The notes: generated by a model not told the origin, from the sequence alone. DNA of 64,000 nt from Scylla paramamosain (GCF_035594125.1 NW_026973671.1:868501-932500); one strand, 5' to 3'; numbered from the stretch's first letter, positions 14,628-26,001 are shown. Numbers and translations are program-made.

Positions 14628-15230
14628 GAGACAGACACACGACAGACACATTACCCCAAGCTCTCCATTCCTGCACGAGCACCGCTGAGCATCGCATACA
14701 GTTTTTCACCACCTAAACACAAGCCTTATAATGACTGGAGCAAAAATGCCGCAAGAACGGGCAGCGCCACCACCCGCCGCGGCACTGATGGCACACTTTT
14801 CTGATAAATATTTCCACACACACGCGTAAATATTTGCCACAACATATTTTGCGCTCTATTCTCGATATATCCTGTGCGCCCGCCTCGCTCCAGCCGCCTC
14901 GCCTTGCACATCCGCCTGCCTTGAACACCTCGCCTGCTTCCCCAGCCCGCTCTCCTTTCCTACCTTCCTTACCTAGCTTACATCGCCTCGCCCCGCCTGC
15001 CGCACCCCGCCACACCTGCCGCCCCGCACAAACCCGAGTTCCCGCGCGTGGCTCCAGTAATTATCTGGCCCTCTGCTCAAGGTTACGGAGCCTTCTAACG
15101 AGCCCCGGACTGGTGTGGCGGGATGCGAACACCACATGATGCTTTGTTTGTTTATCAGATTTACTAAGTGCACAGGACTGAGACTACAGACTTGACCCTT
15201 CCACTGGTTATTGCCACAGCGTTCATGCAT

Positions 15231-15234
<4 letters not shown>
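14623..15234. other. Spacer with GC-rich block
   Basis: 14870-15060 is C-rich (CGCCTCGC, CCCCGCCTGCCGC words) with moderate CpG. It could be an unmethylated or promoter-like region, but no exon can be supported. Confidence 0.3.

Positions 15235-15292
<58 letters not shown>
15235..15292. repeat. (CA)n microsatellite
   Basis: Uninterrupted CA tract. Confidence 0.98.
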
Positions 15293-15296
<4 letters not shown>

Positions 15297-16617
15297 AAAA
15301 AACCCCACTGAGTGTACCTCTTACAAAGTGTCGTGTTATTGGCCGAGTTTACCTTGAATGGGATCACGTTTTCTTAGTGTCCCCGTGTTCCGTTTACCTG
15401 CCATTCGGGCATTATCCTTATTATTGTTATAAGTAGTGTAAGGCTTATTTACCCATTTTATATCATGTAGTATTATCCTCTTCATAATTTAAGTTCTCTA
15501 TATCTTTGTATGTATAAGGAAGGAAGTACAATTGAGGTGAAATACGTTGAAAACGAGGGGAGCTTGAGTGGGCAACAACACATTCCAAGGAGGGGAAAAA
15601 TCAGAGCGCCTTAGGTCGTGAGGAAAGGTGGAGGGAAGGCGTCTCTCAGGGAAGGATCTTGGTGTGGATTGGTGATGGAGTGAGTTTGTGGAGGTATTAG
15701 TGGTGTAGCGGTATAACCTTGATATCCAGGATCAGGTTAGTGAGTCTTTTGTGGTACCAAGAGCTCTTGTCCGCTGAAATTCGGTTGTTGAGTTGTGCCG
15801 CTGACGCTGTTGGGAGGGGTCATAGGTCAAACTGGCAGCCATTTTGTGAGTGGAGGTTGTGGTGTTAATCTTGGAAGTTGGTGTTGTGGTGTACTGGTGA
15901 TTTTGGGGACGATGTTATGGTGTTAAGGGTAATCTTTGGTGATGATGGTAATCTCTTGTGAGGCTTGAGGAGGTGAAATACGGGAATTATTGTCTGGGGA
16001 CGCGGAAATGGCGTCCGGGTAAATTCCTGCGGTTGAGGGGAAATATTTCTGTGACTGGTGGAGGTGTAAACGGGTTCTGGTGACGTGGGAAGTGACGAGA
16101 ACGTCATGTAGTAACGTGTACTACCTCATGTTGTTTGTGAATTATTATTAGTATTAATATATGTGCTTGTAACATAGAATAATCGTGTTTTCTACCCCCC
16201 CAACAACAATCTGGTATTAGAGGTAATTCCAGGTGTGCTGAGTCAAGGTAAAGGTGGAGTAAGAGATAATTCTGACGATTTCTGATAGGTCGGGTAGGCA
16301 CTCGAAGCCTTTAAAAATCCAGACCTTTAAAACTTTCCGGGATCAATGTAACGTCCACTTTCTTGGAGAGATAACCGGGATCGTACGATCGCAGGTAAGT
16401 AGGCGATCGTGACACAAAGTTATTGATAGGCTGCACACAACACATCGATACCTAAGGGTGAGCAGCGGCGGCCCGGATGTCACAGTGCGGCTCGCCAGGG
16501 TCTTGTCCTCATTACAATTTCAAAGAGAGACGGAGATGAGCTCTGTGTGGAAGCGCCGCCGAGCGTAAAATTTATGCCTCGCGACTTTACGATTTCTGCG
16601 GTGGACGGAAAGCGAAA
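15293..16617. other. Spacer, no feature seen
   Basis: The G- and T-rich part at 15660-16100 has loose GGTGTTGTGGTG-type words. No tRNA-like A or B box pair and no coding frame could be supported. Confidence 0.5.
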
Positions 16618-16838
16618 TGGAGACGCAAGAAGGAAGGAAGGAAGGAAGTGGAGGAATTAGGAGAGGGAGGAAGGGAGGGGAGGAGGGTGGAAGGAAGGAA
16701 TTAAATGAGGGAAGGGAAGGAGGGGAGGGAGGAAGAGGAGGAAGGGAAGGGTGGGAGGGATGGAGGGAAGGAAGGGGAGTGAGAGGAGGGAAGGAGGAAG
16801 GGAGGGAGGGAGGGAGGAAAAAGCAAAAATCTCCCACA
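16618..16838 (+). repeat. Polypurine GGAAG/GGGA tract with G-quadruplex motifs
   Basis: More than 200 bases almost entirely purine. G-run motifs occur at 16665-16687 and 16800-16814 (GGGA repeated). It can form triplex or quadruplex DNA. Confidence 0.8.
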
Positions 16839-16844
16839 TGATCG

Positions 16845-16848
<4 letters not shown>

Positions 16849-16916
<68 letters not shown>
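16849..16916. repeat. (CA)n microsatellite
   Basis: Directly follows the polypurine tract. Confidence 0.98.
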
Positions 16917-16920
<4 letters not shown>

Positions 16921-17023
16921 AAAAAAAAAACCTTCCCCGCAAAAAAAACGAGAAAAAAAGAACCACTGAAGAAAGTTTGAGGAGTCTTTTGATCCTGAGC
17001 GAACTAGTAATGGCTGCCAATGA

Positions 17024-17147
17024 TGATTATGATGAGGAGGAGACGAGTCGTGGTGGTGGTGGTGGTGGTGGTGGTGGTGGTGGAATAAGAGGAAGAGATG
17101 ATAAAGCGAAGATGAGAAAGAGGAAGATAAAAGGAAAAGGACGTGGA

Positions 17148-17210
<63 letters not shown>

Positions 17211-17390
17211 CAAGAGGAATAGAAGGAAAATATTACGAAAGTAGCAGGGATAAGGATGAGATGAGAAGGGAGAGGGTGATGACGATAATGATGATGATGA
17301 TGACGAAGACAGTGACGATACTGATGATAATGATGATGATGATAATGAAGAAGAGAACCAAGAGGAAAATAAACGAGACTATAAGATGAA
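17024..17390. repeat. (GGT)n, (AAT)n and GAT-rich tracts
   Basis: GGT 17052-17081, AAT 17150-17207, ATGATG-rich 17279-17350. Confidence 0.93.
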
Positions 17391-17490
17391 GAAATAAGAA
17401 CACATTAGATTATTTCCCACCTAATAAGCTTAACTTTACTTTGGCTAATGTAACTGTGAAACACCATCTTGTCCTTACCTGGCTGTTTGC

Positions 17491-17681
17491 AGGGAGGAGG
17501 AGGAGGAGGAGGAGGAGGAGGAGGAGGAGGAGAGGTAATGATGTTTAGTTCTAGAAGATGGTATAATCAAGAAATGTAAATATAGTTCTGAAATGAGAGA
17601 AAAAAAAGAGCAAAAGGAGGAGGAGGAGGAGGAGGAGGAGGAGGAGGAGGAGGAGGAGGAGGAGGAGGAGGAGGAGGAGGA

Positions 17682-17712
<31 letters not shown>

Positions 17713-17744
17713 AAGTATAAGATGAATATTAGACGGCCAGACAA

Positions 17745-17795
<51 letters not shown>

Positions 17796-17879
17796 CACAC
17801 AGAAATAGATAGACAAGCAGACAAACAAACAGACAGACAGAAACATGCACCACTCACTCGCCGCCCACCCCCCCAAACA

Positions 17880-17916
<37 letters not shown>
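17491..17916. repeat. (GGA)n, (CAGA)n and (CA)n
   Basis: GGA 17491-17532 and 17617-17705, CAGA 17751-17795 with a shorter run at 17815-17840, CA 17878-17916. Long frames here are poly-Glu, poly-Ser or poly-Leu. Confidence 0.96.
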
Positions 17917-17917
<1 letters not shown>

Positions 17918-18244
17918 ATATATAACCTAACTAAAAATGAGAGAAAGTAGGAAAAAGAAATAAAATAAAATAGAAGAAAAGAACGGTGGAAAAAGCAAAG
18001 ATGAAGGAGGGTGGAAAAATATATATGTATTTCAGTAACGTGTATGTATGTGTGTACGTTTGTAGGTACGCATATATTTTGTTTTCAATAATCGAGGTAA
18101 AAATTCAGTGTTGTTTTATTGGGTCAAGTTTTATTCCATTTAGCTGAGAAGAATAAATGGTATAAATAAATTGTCCCTCCATTTCCTGTATTTCTTTTGT
18201 GAATTCTGATGTACGGTATAGATTTTACTCTTACCGCCCCCCCC
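17917..18244. other. Spacer, no feature seen
   Basis: AT-rich DNA without recognisable coding or repeat structure. Confidence 0.5.
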
Positions 18245-18264
18245 CCTCTCTCTCTCTCTCTCTC

Positions 18265-18316
<52 letters not shown>

Positions 18317-18414
18317 CTCTATCTCTCTTTTCCCATTGCCTCTTTTATTTCAACGATCCATTCCATTTTTCAGGTTACTTTTCATTCTGACTCAATGTTA
18401 TCCACGTCTACCTC

Positions 18415-18503
<89 letters not shown>
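18245..18503. repeat. (CT)n then (GA)n, inverted pair
   Basis: (CT)n 18245-18314 and (GA)n 18416-18503 are complementary and about 100 bp apart, so they could fold back on each other. Confidence 0.95.
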
Positions 18504-18506
<3 letters not shown>

Positions 18507-18652
18507 GGGCAGTGTGGCGGCAGGTAATGCACCGCGGCACTCTGGCACCAATATTTCTGCGGTACTCAAAGGCAGGAGGCAGGAGGAGGCGCGGCGTGGT
18601 TCTCTGGCTCGCTACGCTGTCCAGGCCGCGGCGAGGCTCAGCACGAGGAGCG

Positions 18653-18947
18653 TCTAATGGAGTCTCCTAAAGGTGCAGGAGTGTGGTTCGCAGACATTGC
18701 CTGCACACACGCTGACACTCACGCTGACACTCACGCTGACACTCACGCTGACTAACACGTGTTTCAGTCTTGTATTTCCAGACATGCTGACACGTTTGCT
18801 AGCACCGTGCCTCAGTTTGGTATTTTTAGGCATGTTAACACTCATGCTGATCAACACCTGTTTCAGAGCAGCAGCAGCAGTACCACCACCACCACCACCA
18901 CCACCACCAACAACAGCGACAATAACACGTAGATGATACAGGTCTCT

Positions 18948-19023
<76 letters not shown>

Positions 19024-19082
19024 CCCAGCACGGGCGCGGCGGTGCTCAGGGAAAGGAGCACCTAATGGAGTCTCCTAAAGGT
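18653..19082. repeat. Direct repeat pair, 22 bp plus flanks
   Basis: CTAATGGAGTCTCCTAAAGG at 18653 and 19061, with related GC-rich flanks upstream of both. Between them are a 12-bp minisatellite ACACTCACGCTG (18707-18752), (CCA)n (18880-18908) and (CT)n (18943-19020). Confidence 0.8.
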
Positions 19083-19376
19083 GTGTTCCCTGTGTGAATG
19101 GTGCAAGGAAGGCCTCAGACACTCCGCTCTTACTTGTACGGCAGGTTATTCCGCTCCTGATATTTGTCTTGCTGTTATAGGACGTGATGCTGTTTCTGTT
19201 GATACTGAGAATACAGGGGGTAATGTTTATTCTGTTGGTATAAGAGGTGTGTGGTAATACTGCTCCTTCTACTCGTAAAAGGAGGTATTGCTGTTTCTGC
19301 TGCTACAGGAGGTTGTGGTCTTTCTCTTGCTAGAAGAGATATGAAGTAAAAGAAAGGGTCTTGTTATATCTAAGGG
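19083..19376. other. Spacer left of the Harbinger pair
   Basis: Words like GTTTCTGTTGATACTGAGAA, TGCTGTTTCTGCTGCTAC and GGAGGT recur, hinting at a weak degenerate tandem pattern. No gene is seen. Confidence 0.4.
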
Positions 19377-19559
19377 TTAAGGTGCGTCCACACGATCGAA
19401 CAATGCTCGACGGACAAAATCGTTACCATATCAGAGGAGAAGCAGGATGACGTCATAAGCGGTGAAACGATGGAAGTGGATCTGGCAACAATCAGTGGTA
19501 CCAGATGAGGCTGTTTACCACTGTTTCAACTCTGCTCACAGGGCAAAGACCGGTGGACA

Positions 19560-20909
19560 ATGTTCGAAGGTGATGTCCGTTGGCAACTCAGGCATTTAAG
19601 TCAGTGTGTGGCCTTGGACGAGTGGTGCAGTACATCACTACCATGGTCCACAAGAAAAAAAAGAAGGCTAAAAAAAATTGCACTATGCAGCATGATCATT
19701 GCTGTACTCTGTGAGGAGGAGGAGGAGATGACAAGAAGGGAATGGTGCAAGGACTGGTTGCACAAACGAAATGAAAGGGGAAGCCATGCAACCATTTTGC
19801 AAGAATTGAGAACTGGCTATGAATCGGACTTTACGAACTATATGCGGATGGACCCAAATACCTTCTACGATTTATTGGAAAAGTTAAAACCTTTTATAAC
19901 AAAGCAGGACACCTGTATGAGGGAGAGCATTTCACCTGCAGCACGTCTGGAAGCAACGTTGAGGTACCTTTCCACCGGGTGCTCCTACAGTTCACTTCAA
20001 TACAGCACAAGGATTTCAAAACAGAGTCTGTCTGCAATCATTCCTGATATGTGCCAAACCATCTATGATGTGCTTAAGGATCCATACTTAAAGGTAAGTA
20101 ATGCTTGTTTGTGACGGTGCATATATTATGAATTATGACTTGCGTAATGTGAAGAACATCTCTACAGTTAAGCATAGACGCGAGATTAATTACATACATT
20201 ATATACATCTTGTTAGGTGTATGTAAAAAGACCCAAGTGCTTGGTGTTTGGCCACTCGTACATTACCCACGTTGAAGCGCAACCCGTCATATAAAAGTGC
20301 ATCTCTACACATATGTCACATATGTAAAGTTGTTCATGAATATTGTTTCTAAACCAGGGACAAAGACATACTACCACTTAACTGTCACAGATTTATTGTT
20401 AACATATTAATGCCACTTCAATACAGACAATAATGGTCGTACTACATAATTAGCCAACAACCTTGGATGAAAAGGTGAGCTTCCCTAATTTCCCCAGATA
20501 AAGTACCTCAGAAATTAGTTTCTGTGCATGGATCCTATTTTCTACATTCATCTTTCGCAAATCATTGGTAACAACATCACCAAAAGCACTTTCTTCATCG
20601 CTATCCTTCTCCGATCGAGATAATTCTTTCAGTTGATGAAGCGCTTCTTCAAGCACCTCATGCCTCTCGTCAGTGAGTAAAGACCTTTTTCTCCCTCGGG
20701 TAGTTTGAGTCTGAATGCGTGAAGACTCAGGGCGTTGCAGGTGGTACATTATCATGCGATGTACTTGGGACAGGTGTGACAGGCGTTGGTGTTGTATGGG
20801 TTACAGAACCATCTTCATTTTGTTGAAGTATAGGATCATTGAAAATCTGGAAATAGATACAAGCCATTAGTGTATGTCAACGTGTATTATCGTTTTAATT
20901 TCCTGTGAA

Positions 20910-21002
<93 letters not shown>

Positions 21003-21842
21003 GATAATGTATTATATATATCGAGAACGCATACAAAAGACCTTTAATAACATTTTTCTCATTAACAGACACCCCAAACAGCGGAGGAGTGGAAGCGTGT
21101 AGCACAGGGATTTTCCAAGAAATGGAACTTTCCTAATTGCATCGGAGCAGTTGACGGGAAGCACATCCTGATAAGGCCACCACCTGATAGCGGCTCCTTC
21201 TACTACAACTACAAAGGAAGCCACAGCATAGTGTTAATGGCTGTCTCCAATGCAGACTCAAACTTCATATATGTTGACGTGGGCACTAATGGAAGAGTGT
21301 CGGATGGTGGAGTGTGGGGGTAACTGTTTCTCTCAACCAGCGTATTGAAGCAGGATCTGCCGGTATGCCAGATGATGAGGTACTCCCAAACAGCTCAAAA
21401 ATATTACCATATGTGATCGTTGCTGATGATGCATTTCCTCTGAAGCGTCATATCATGAAGCCTTTCTCTCATCAAAATCAAAACCTTGAGCAACGTGTGT
21501 TTTCCTACCGACTGTCAAGAGCTCGACGCACCGTAGAAAAACGCATTCGGAATACTTGCTAAAAGATTTGAAGTGTTTCATAAAGCCATTAACCTTGAAC
21601 CAAAAAAAAAGTAGAGAAAATAGTTCTTGCTTGCACTGCACTACATAATTACCTTCGCAAAGCACCTATCACCCCAACTTTGTGTTCTGATGCAAATATA
21701 GAAAACGCTGATGAAATCCTTGGCATGCTACCGCTCGAGTATGAAGAACACACCACCATCAACGGGCACAATTGTACGCAATCTGTATATGAAATATTTC
21801 AATGAGGAAGGTACTGTGATCTGGCAAAACAGACATACATGA
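19560..21842 (+). pseudogene. Harbinger transposase, left copy, frameshifted exon 2
   Basis: Exon 1 (19560-20093) is intact and ends in the same GTAAGT donor as the right copy. Exon 2 should be 21069-21842. Extra bases relative to the intact copy lie near 21318 (G run), 21326 (T run), 21537 (A run), 21602-21610 (two extra A) and 21767 (G run), a net gain of six bases. The frame is lost in the middle of the catalytic domain, after GAVDGKH, and the part carrying the last two catalytic residues is read through several frames. Because every change is an insertion at or beside a homopolymer, sequencing error is as likely as true decay. Confidence 0.8.
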
Positions 21843-22490
21843 GGCTAAGTTACAATAACTCGGGAGTAAAATTATAATAGTAATGTATCATAAAAATCAC
21901 CAATGTTGCCATATTGAACATATTTTACATTGCTTTGTTGACAAAATGTATTATAAAGGTAGATTGTGGCAATAAAGAATGTATGGCCATTGTTTGGTTT
22001 TTCATTTTTTTTTTTCATTCAAAGACAGGTAAACAGACAGATATACGACAATTACGTACTCACCTCATGATCAGACACTTCTTCAGGCACAAGAGACACT
22101 TGGCTATCCATACTTGACACGGATTCTCTCTTGCTGTCGCCATCGTTGACGGAAGCAGAGGTCATCAAAACACCATAATATGGGGGTGTAAATGTCGTCA
22201 GCACCAGCCCCCGACTTCTTTGATTTCTCCTGTTTTCGTAGTTCTCTCCTATATTGACTACGGATGGATTCTATTTTTTTCTTCACTTCAGAAGCAGTAA
22301 CAGATAATCCATTTCTATTCAGTCCTGCCGTTATTTCATTAATGGCCGCGACACGTTTGTTCCTATCCTTGTACACAGTAGACTTTACATTCCATAGGCA
22401 TGGATTCTGCCGGTATAGTTCTATTAGTAGCAGGGTCTCTTTTCTGTCCCAGTGGCAACTCTTCTCATTGACTGAGGTACTGCTGGCCAT
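20450..22490 (-). pseudogene. MADF-type protein of Harbinger element, left copy, frameshifted
   Basis: Minus-strand counterpart of the intact gene. Exon 1 runs from ATG 22490 to 22064 and is one base too long, from an inserted base near 22150 that shifts the frame in the acidic tail after the MADF domain. Exon 2 (20846-20450) is also one base too long, from an extra base in a C run (read on this strand) near 20733. The MADF domain is readable and the donor and acceptor are unchanged. As in the other copy, its intron holds the second exon of the transposase. Confidence 0.78.
20909..21000. repeat. (GA)n in the transposase intron, left copy
   Basis: Interrupted GA tract of about 90 bp just upstream of the transposase exon 2 acceptor. 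The matching tract in the right copy is shorter and uninterrupted (24284-24340). Confidence 0.9.
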
Positions 22491-22755
22491 GGTCACAGGA
22501 CGATGAGAACTAATGAACTGACGGACTTTGAAAATCCTGTAACCAAGTGACTTTGCTCGTCGAGTGTCTGGCAGTATCGTATAATTCCACACCAGACAGT
22601 GTCTGACGTTTCGATGCTGCGAACACGGACAATGTCCGGTACACCACTTGGTGCTCGCTTTCTGACGTCATCAACGAGCCTTTCCGCTTTCCACTGGTAG
22701 TTGGTAACAATTTTGTCCGTCGAGCATTGTTCGATCGTGTGGACGCACTCTTTAA

Positions 22756-22803
22756 GGTGCGTCCACACGATCGAACAATGCTCGACGGACAAAATCGTTA
22801 CCA
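22756..22803 (+). repeat. Left terminal inverted repeat, right Harbinger copy
   Basis: 48 bp matching the reverse complement of 26033-26080, with one mismatch at position 41. It starts directly after TTAA. Confidence 0.92.
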
Positions 22804-22822
22804 TATCAGAGGAGAAGCAGGA

Positions 22823-22830
22823 TGACGTCA
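22823..22830. promoter_or_regulatory. TGACGTCA palindrome, left subterminal site
   Basis: A perfect CRE/ATF-type palindrome 67 bp inside the left end of the right copy (19448-19455 in the left copy). A matching site lies near the other end at 25994-26001. It could be a promoter element for the transposase gene or a binding site for an element protein. The sequence is seen; the role is inferred. Confidence 0.45.
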
Positions 22831-22934
22831 TAAGCGGTGAAACGATGGAAGTGGATCTGGCAACAATCAGTGGTACCAGATGAGGCTGTTTACCACTGTT
22901 TCAACTCTGCTCACAGGGCAAAGACCGGTGGACA

Positions 22935-24279
22935 ATGTTCGAAGGTGATGTCCGTTGGCAACTCAGGCATTTAAGTCAGTGTGTGGCCTTGGACGAGTGG
23001 TGCAGTACATCACTACCATGGTCCACAAGAAAAAAAAGAAGGCTAAAAAAAATTGCACTATGCAGCATGATCATTGCTGTACTCTGTGAGGAGGAGGAGG
23101 AGATGACAAGAAGGGAATGGTGCAAGGACTGGTTGCACAAACGAAATGAAAGGGGAAGCCATGCAACCATTTTGCAAGAATTGAGAACTGGCTATGAATC
23201 GGACTTTACGAACTATATGCGGATGGACCCAAATACCTTCTACGATTTATTGGAAAAGTTAAAACCTTTTATAACAAAGCAGGACACCTGTATGAGGGAG
23301 AGCATTTCACCTGCAGCACGTCTGGAAGCAACGTTGAGGTACCTTTCCACCGGGTGCTCCTACAGTTCACTTCAATACAGCACAAGGATTTCAAAACAGA
23401 GTCTGTCTGCAATCATTCCTGATATGTGCCAAACCATCTATGATGTGCTTAAGGATCCATACTTAAAGGTAAGTAATGCTTGTTTGTGACGGTGCATATA
23501 TTATGAATATGACTTGCGTAATGTGAAGAACATCTCTACAGTTAAGCATAGACGCGAGATTAATTACATACATTATATACATCTTGTTAGGTGTATGTAA
23601 AAAGACCCAAGTGCTTGGTGTTTGGCCACTCGTACATTACCCACGTTGAAGCGCAACCCGTCATATAAAAGTGCATCTCTACACATATGTCACATATGTA
23701 AAGTTGTTCATGAATATTGTTTCTAAACCAGGGACAAAGACATACTACCACTTAACTGTCACAGATTTATTGTTAACATATTAATGCCACTTCAATACAG
23801 ACAATAATGGTCGTACTACATAATTAGCCAACAACCTTGGATGAAAAGGTGAGCTTCCCTAATTTCCCCAGATAAAGTACCTCAGAAATTAGTTTCTGTG
23901 CATGGATCCTATTTTCTACATTCATCTTTCGCAAATCATTGGTAACAACATCACCAAAAGCACTTTCTTCATCGCTATCCTTCTCCGATCGAGATAATTC
24001 TTTCAGTTGATGAAGCGCTTCTTCAAGCACCTCATGCCTCTCGTCAGTGAGTAAAGACCTTTTTCTCCCTCGGGTAGTTTGAGTCTGAATGCGTGAAGAC
24101 TCAGGCGTTGCAGGTGGTACATTATCATGCGATGTACTTGGGACAGGTGTGACAGGCGTTGGTGTTGTATGGGTTACAGAACCATCTTCATTTTGTTGAA
24201 GTATAGGATCATTGAAAATCTGGAAATAGATACAAGCCATTAGTGTATGTCAACGTGTATTATCGTTTTAATTTCCTGT

Positions 24280-24343
<64 letters not shown>

Positions 24344-25177
24344 GATAATGTATTATATATATCGAGAACGCATACAAAAGACCTTTAATAACATTTTTCT
24401 CATTAACAGACACCCCAAACAGCGGAGGAGTGGAAGCGTGTAGCACAGGGATTTTCCAAGAAATGGAACTTTCCTAATTGCATCGGAGCAGTTGACGGGA
24501 AGCACATCCTGATAAGGCCACCACCTGATAGCGGCTCCTTCTACTACAACTACAAAGGAAGCCACAGCATAGTGTTAATGGCTGTCTCCAATGCAGACTC
24601 AAACTTCATATATGTTGACGTGGGCACTAATGGAAGAGTGTCGGATGGTGGAGTGTGGGGTAACTGTTCTCTCAACCAGCGTATTGAAGCAGGATCTGCC
24701 GGTATGCCAGATGATGAGGTACTCCCAAACAGCTCAAAAATATTACCATATGTGATCGTTGCTGATGATGCATTTCCTCTGAAGCGTCATATCATGAAGC
24801 CTTTCTCTCATCAAAATCAAAACCTTGAGCAACGTGTGTTTTCCTACCGACTGTCAAGAGCTCGACGCACCGTAGAAAACGCATTCGGAATACTTGCTAA
24901 AAGATTTGAAGTGTTTCATAAAGCCATTAACCTTGAACCAAAAAAAGTAGAGAAAATAGTTCTTGCTTGCACTGCACTACATAATTACCTTCGCAAAGCA
25001 CCTATCACCCCAACTTTGTGTTCTGATGCAAATATAGAAAACGCTGATGAAATCCTTGGCATGCTACCGCTCGAGTATGAAGAACACACCACCATCAACG
25101 GCACAATTGTACGCAATCTGTATATGAAATATTTCAATGAGGAAGGTACTGTGATCTGGCAAAACAGACATACATGA
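22935..25177 (+). CDS. Harbinger-like DDE transposase, two exons
   Basis: Exon 1 is 22935-23468 (178 codons) and ends at AAG|GTAAGT. The intron is 23469-24409, with acceptor ATTAACAG. Exon 2 is 24410-25177 (255 codons plus TGA). Both junctions are phase 0, giving 433 residues, normal for the family. Exon 2 has the DDE_Tnp_4/HARBI1-type catalytic core: GAVDGKH with D207, a VADDAFP motif with D297, and SRARRTVENAFG with E334, the usual D-D-E order with 36 residues between the last two. Exon 1 carries the helical N-terminal part typical of HARBI1-like proteins. The product should cut and paste the element in the nucleus. The intron contains the last exon of the antisense MADF gene and a (GA)n tract. 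An AATAAA lies at 25305-25310, 128 bp after the stop. ATG 22935 is chosen as the first in-frame start after the terminal region. Confidence 0.92.
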
Positions 25178-25822
25178 GGCTAAGTTACAATAACTCGGGA
25201 GTAAAATTATAATAGTAATGTATCATAAAAATCACCAATGTTGCATATTGAACATATTTTACATTGCTTTGTTGACAAAATGTATTATAAAGGTAGATTG
25301 TGGCAATAAAGAATGTATGGCCATTGTTTGGTTTTTCATTTTTTTTTTCATTCAAAGACAGGTAAACAGACAGATATACGACAATTACGTACTCACCTCA
25401 TGATCAGACACTTCTTCAGGCACAAGAGACACTTGGCTATCCATACTTGACACGGATTCTCTCTTGCTGTCGCCATCGTTGAGGAAGCAGAGGTCATCAA
25501 AACACCATAATATGGGGGTGTAAATGTCGTCAGCACCAGCCCCCGACTTCTTTGATTTCTCCTGTTTTCGTAGTTCTCTCCTATATTGACTACGGATGGA
25601 TTCTATTTTTTTCTTCACTTCAGAAGCAGTAACAGATAATCCATTTCTATTCAGTCCTGCCGTTATTTCATTAATGGCCGCGACACGTTTGTTCCTATCC
25701 TTGTACACAGTAGACTTTACATTCCATAGGCATGGATTCTGCCGGTATAGTTCTATTAGTAGCAGGGTCTCTTTTCTGTCCCAGTGGCAACTCTTCTCAT
25801 TGACTGAGGTACTGCTGGCCAT
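23824..25822 (-). CDS. MADF-type DNA-binding protein of the Harbinger element, two exons
   Basis: Minus strand. Exon 1 runs from ATG 25822 down to 25397 (142 codons), ending GAG|GTGAGT. The intron is 25396-24220, with acceptor CTATTTCCAG. Exon 2 is 24219-23824 (131 codons plus stop). The product is 273 residues with phase-0 junctions. Residues about 18-105 look like a MADF (Myb/SANT-related) domain: LLIELYRQNPCLW near the start and a Trp-Cys-Phe segment at the end. A basic RGRKR follows near residue 192. A BESS-like segment (about 229-258) is rich in Leu and Val. In Harbinger elements the second protein binds DNA and helps bring the transposase into the nucleus and to the ends; that role here is inferred from family knowledge. 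The whole second exon of the transposase lies in this gene's intron. AATAAA (minus strand) lies at 23766-23771. An in-frame GTG or ATG upstream would lengthen the frame but has no domain support. Confidence 0.88.
24284..24340. repeat. (GA)n in the transposase intron, right copy
   Basis: Uninterrupted GA tract about 70 bp before the exon 2 acceptor, carried inside the transposon. Confidence 0.9.
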
Positions 25823-25993
25823 GGTCACAGGACGATGAGAACTAATGAACTGACGGACTTTGAAAATCCTGTAACCAAGTGACTTTGCTCGTCGAGTGTC
25901 TGGCAGTATCGTATAATTCCACACCAGACAGTGTCTGACGTTTCGATGCTGCGAACACGGACAATGTCCGGTACACCACTTGGTGCTCGCTTC

Positions 25994-26001
25994 TGACGTC
26001 A
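25994..26001. promoter_or_regulatory. TGACGTCA palindrome, right subterminal site
   Basis: A perfect CRE/ATF-type palindrome 79 bp inside the right end (22663-22670 in the left copy), upstream of the minus-strand MADF gene. It is roughly symmetrical with the site near the left end, although the flanking sequence differs. Confidence 0.45.

Larger units (their letters stand above)
19381..22750 (+). mobile_element. Harbinger-type transposon, second copy with insertion-type breaks (left)
   Basis: It aligns along its whole length with 22756-26080. The first 750 bases show no difference that I can see. Beyond that I find about fifteen single or double inserted bases, mostly in homopolymers, plus a longer GA tract (about 20909-21000), and no substitution. 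Even the right end fits: removing an extra T at 22749 and another at 22751 restores the expected terminal repeat and TTAA. The left repeat is 19381-19428 and the right is 22702-22750. The copy shares its right TTAA (22752-22755) with the neighbouring copy, head to tail. It is either a very recent tandem insertion with poorly polished sequence, or a false duplication in the assembly. Confidence 0.88.

Noticed and set aside
15690..15800. TAGCGGTATAACC as a possible tRNA or SINE A box
   Set aside because: No B box at a suitable distance and no cloverleaf.
17010..17150. ATG followed by an acidic stretch and a glycine run, like an RGG protein
   Set aside because: Glycines come from (GGT)n and the rest from GAT/AAG-rich simple DNA; it stops after about 45 codons.
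18707..18752. Regular short repeats resembling a CRISPR array
   Set aside because: 12-bp units without spacers in a eukaryotic genome; a minisatellite.
19601..19795. Minus-strand frame opposite transposase exon 1 (also 22976-23170)
   Set aside because: Shadow of the transposase frame, identical in both copies because the DNA is identical.
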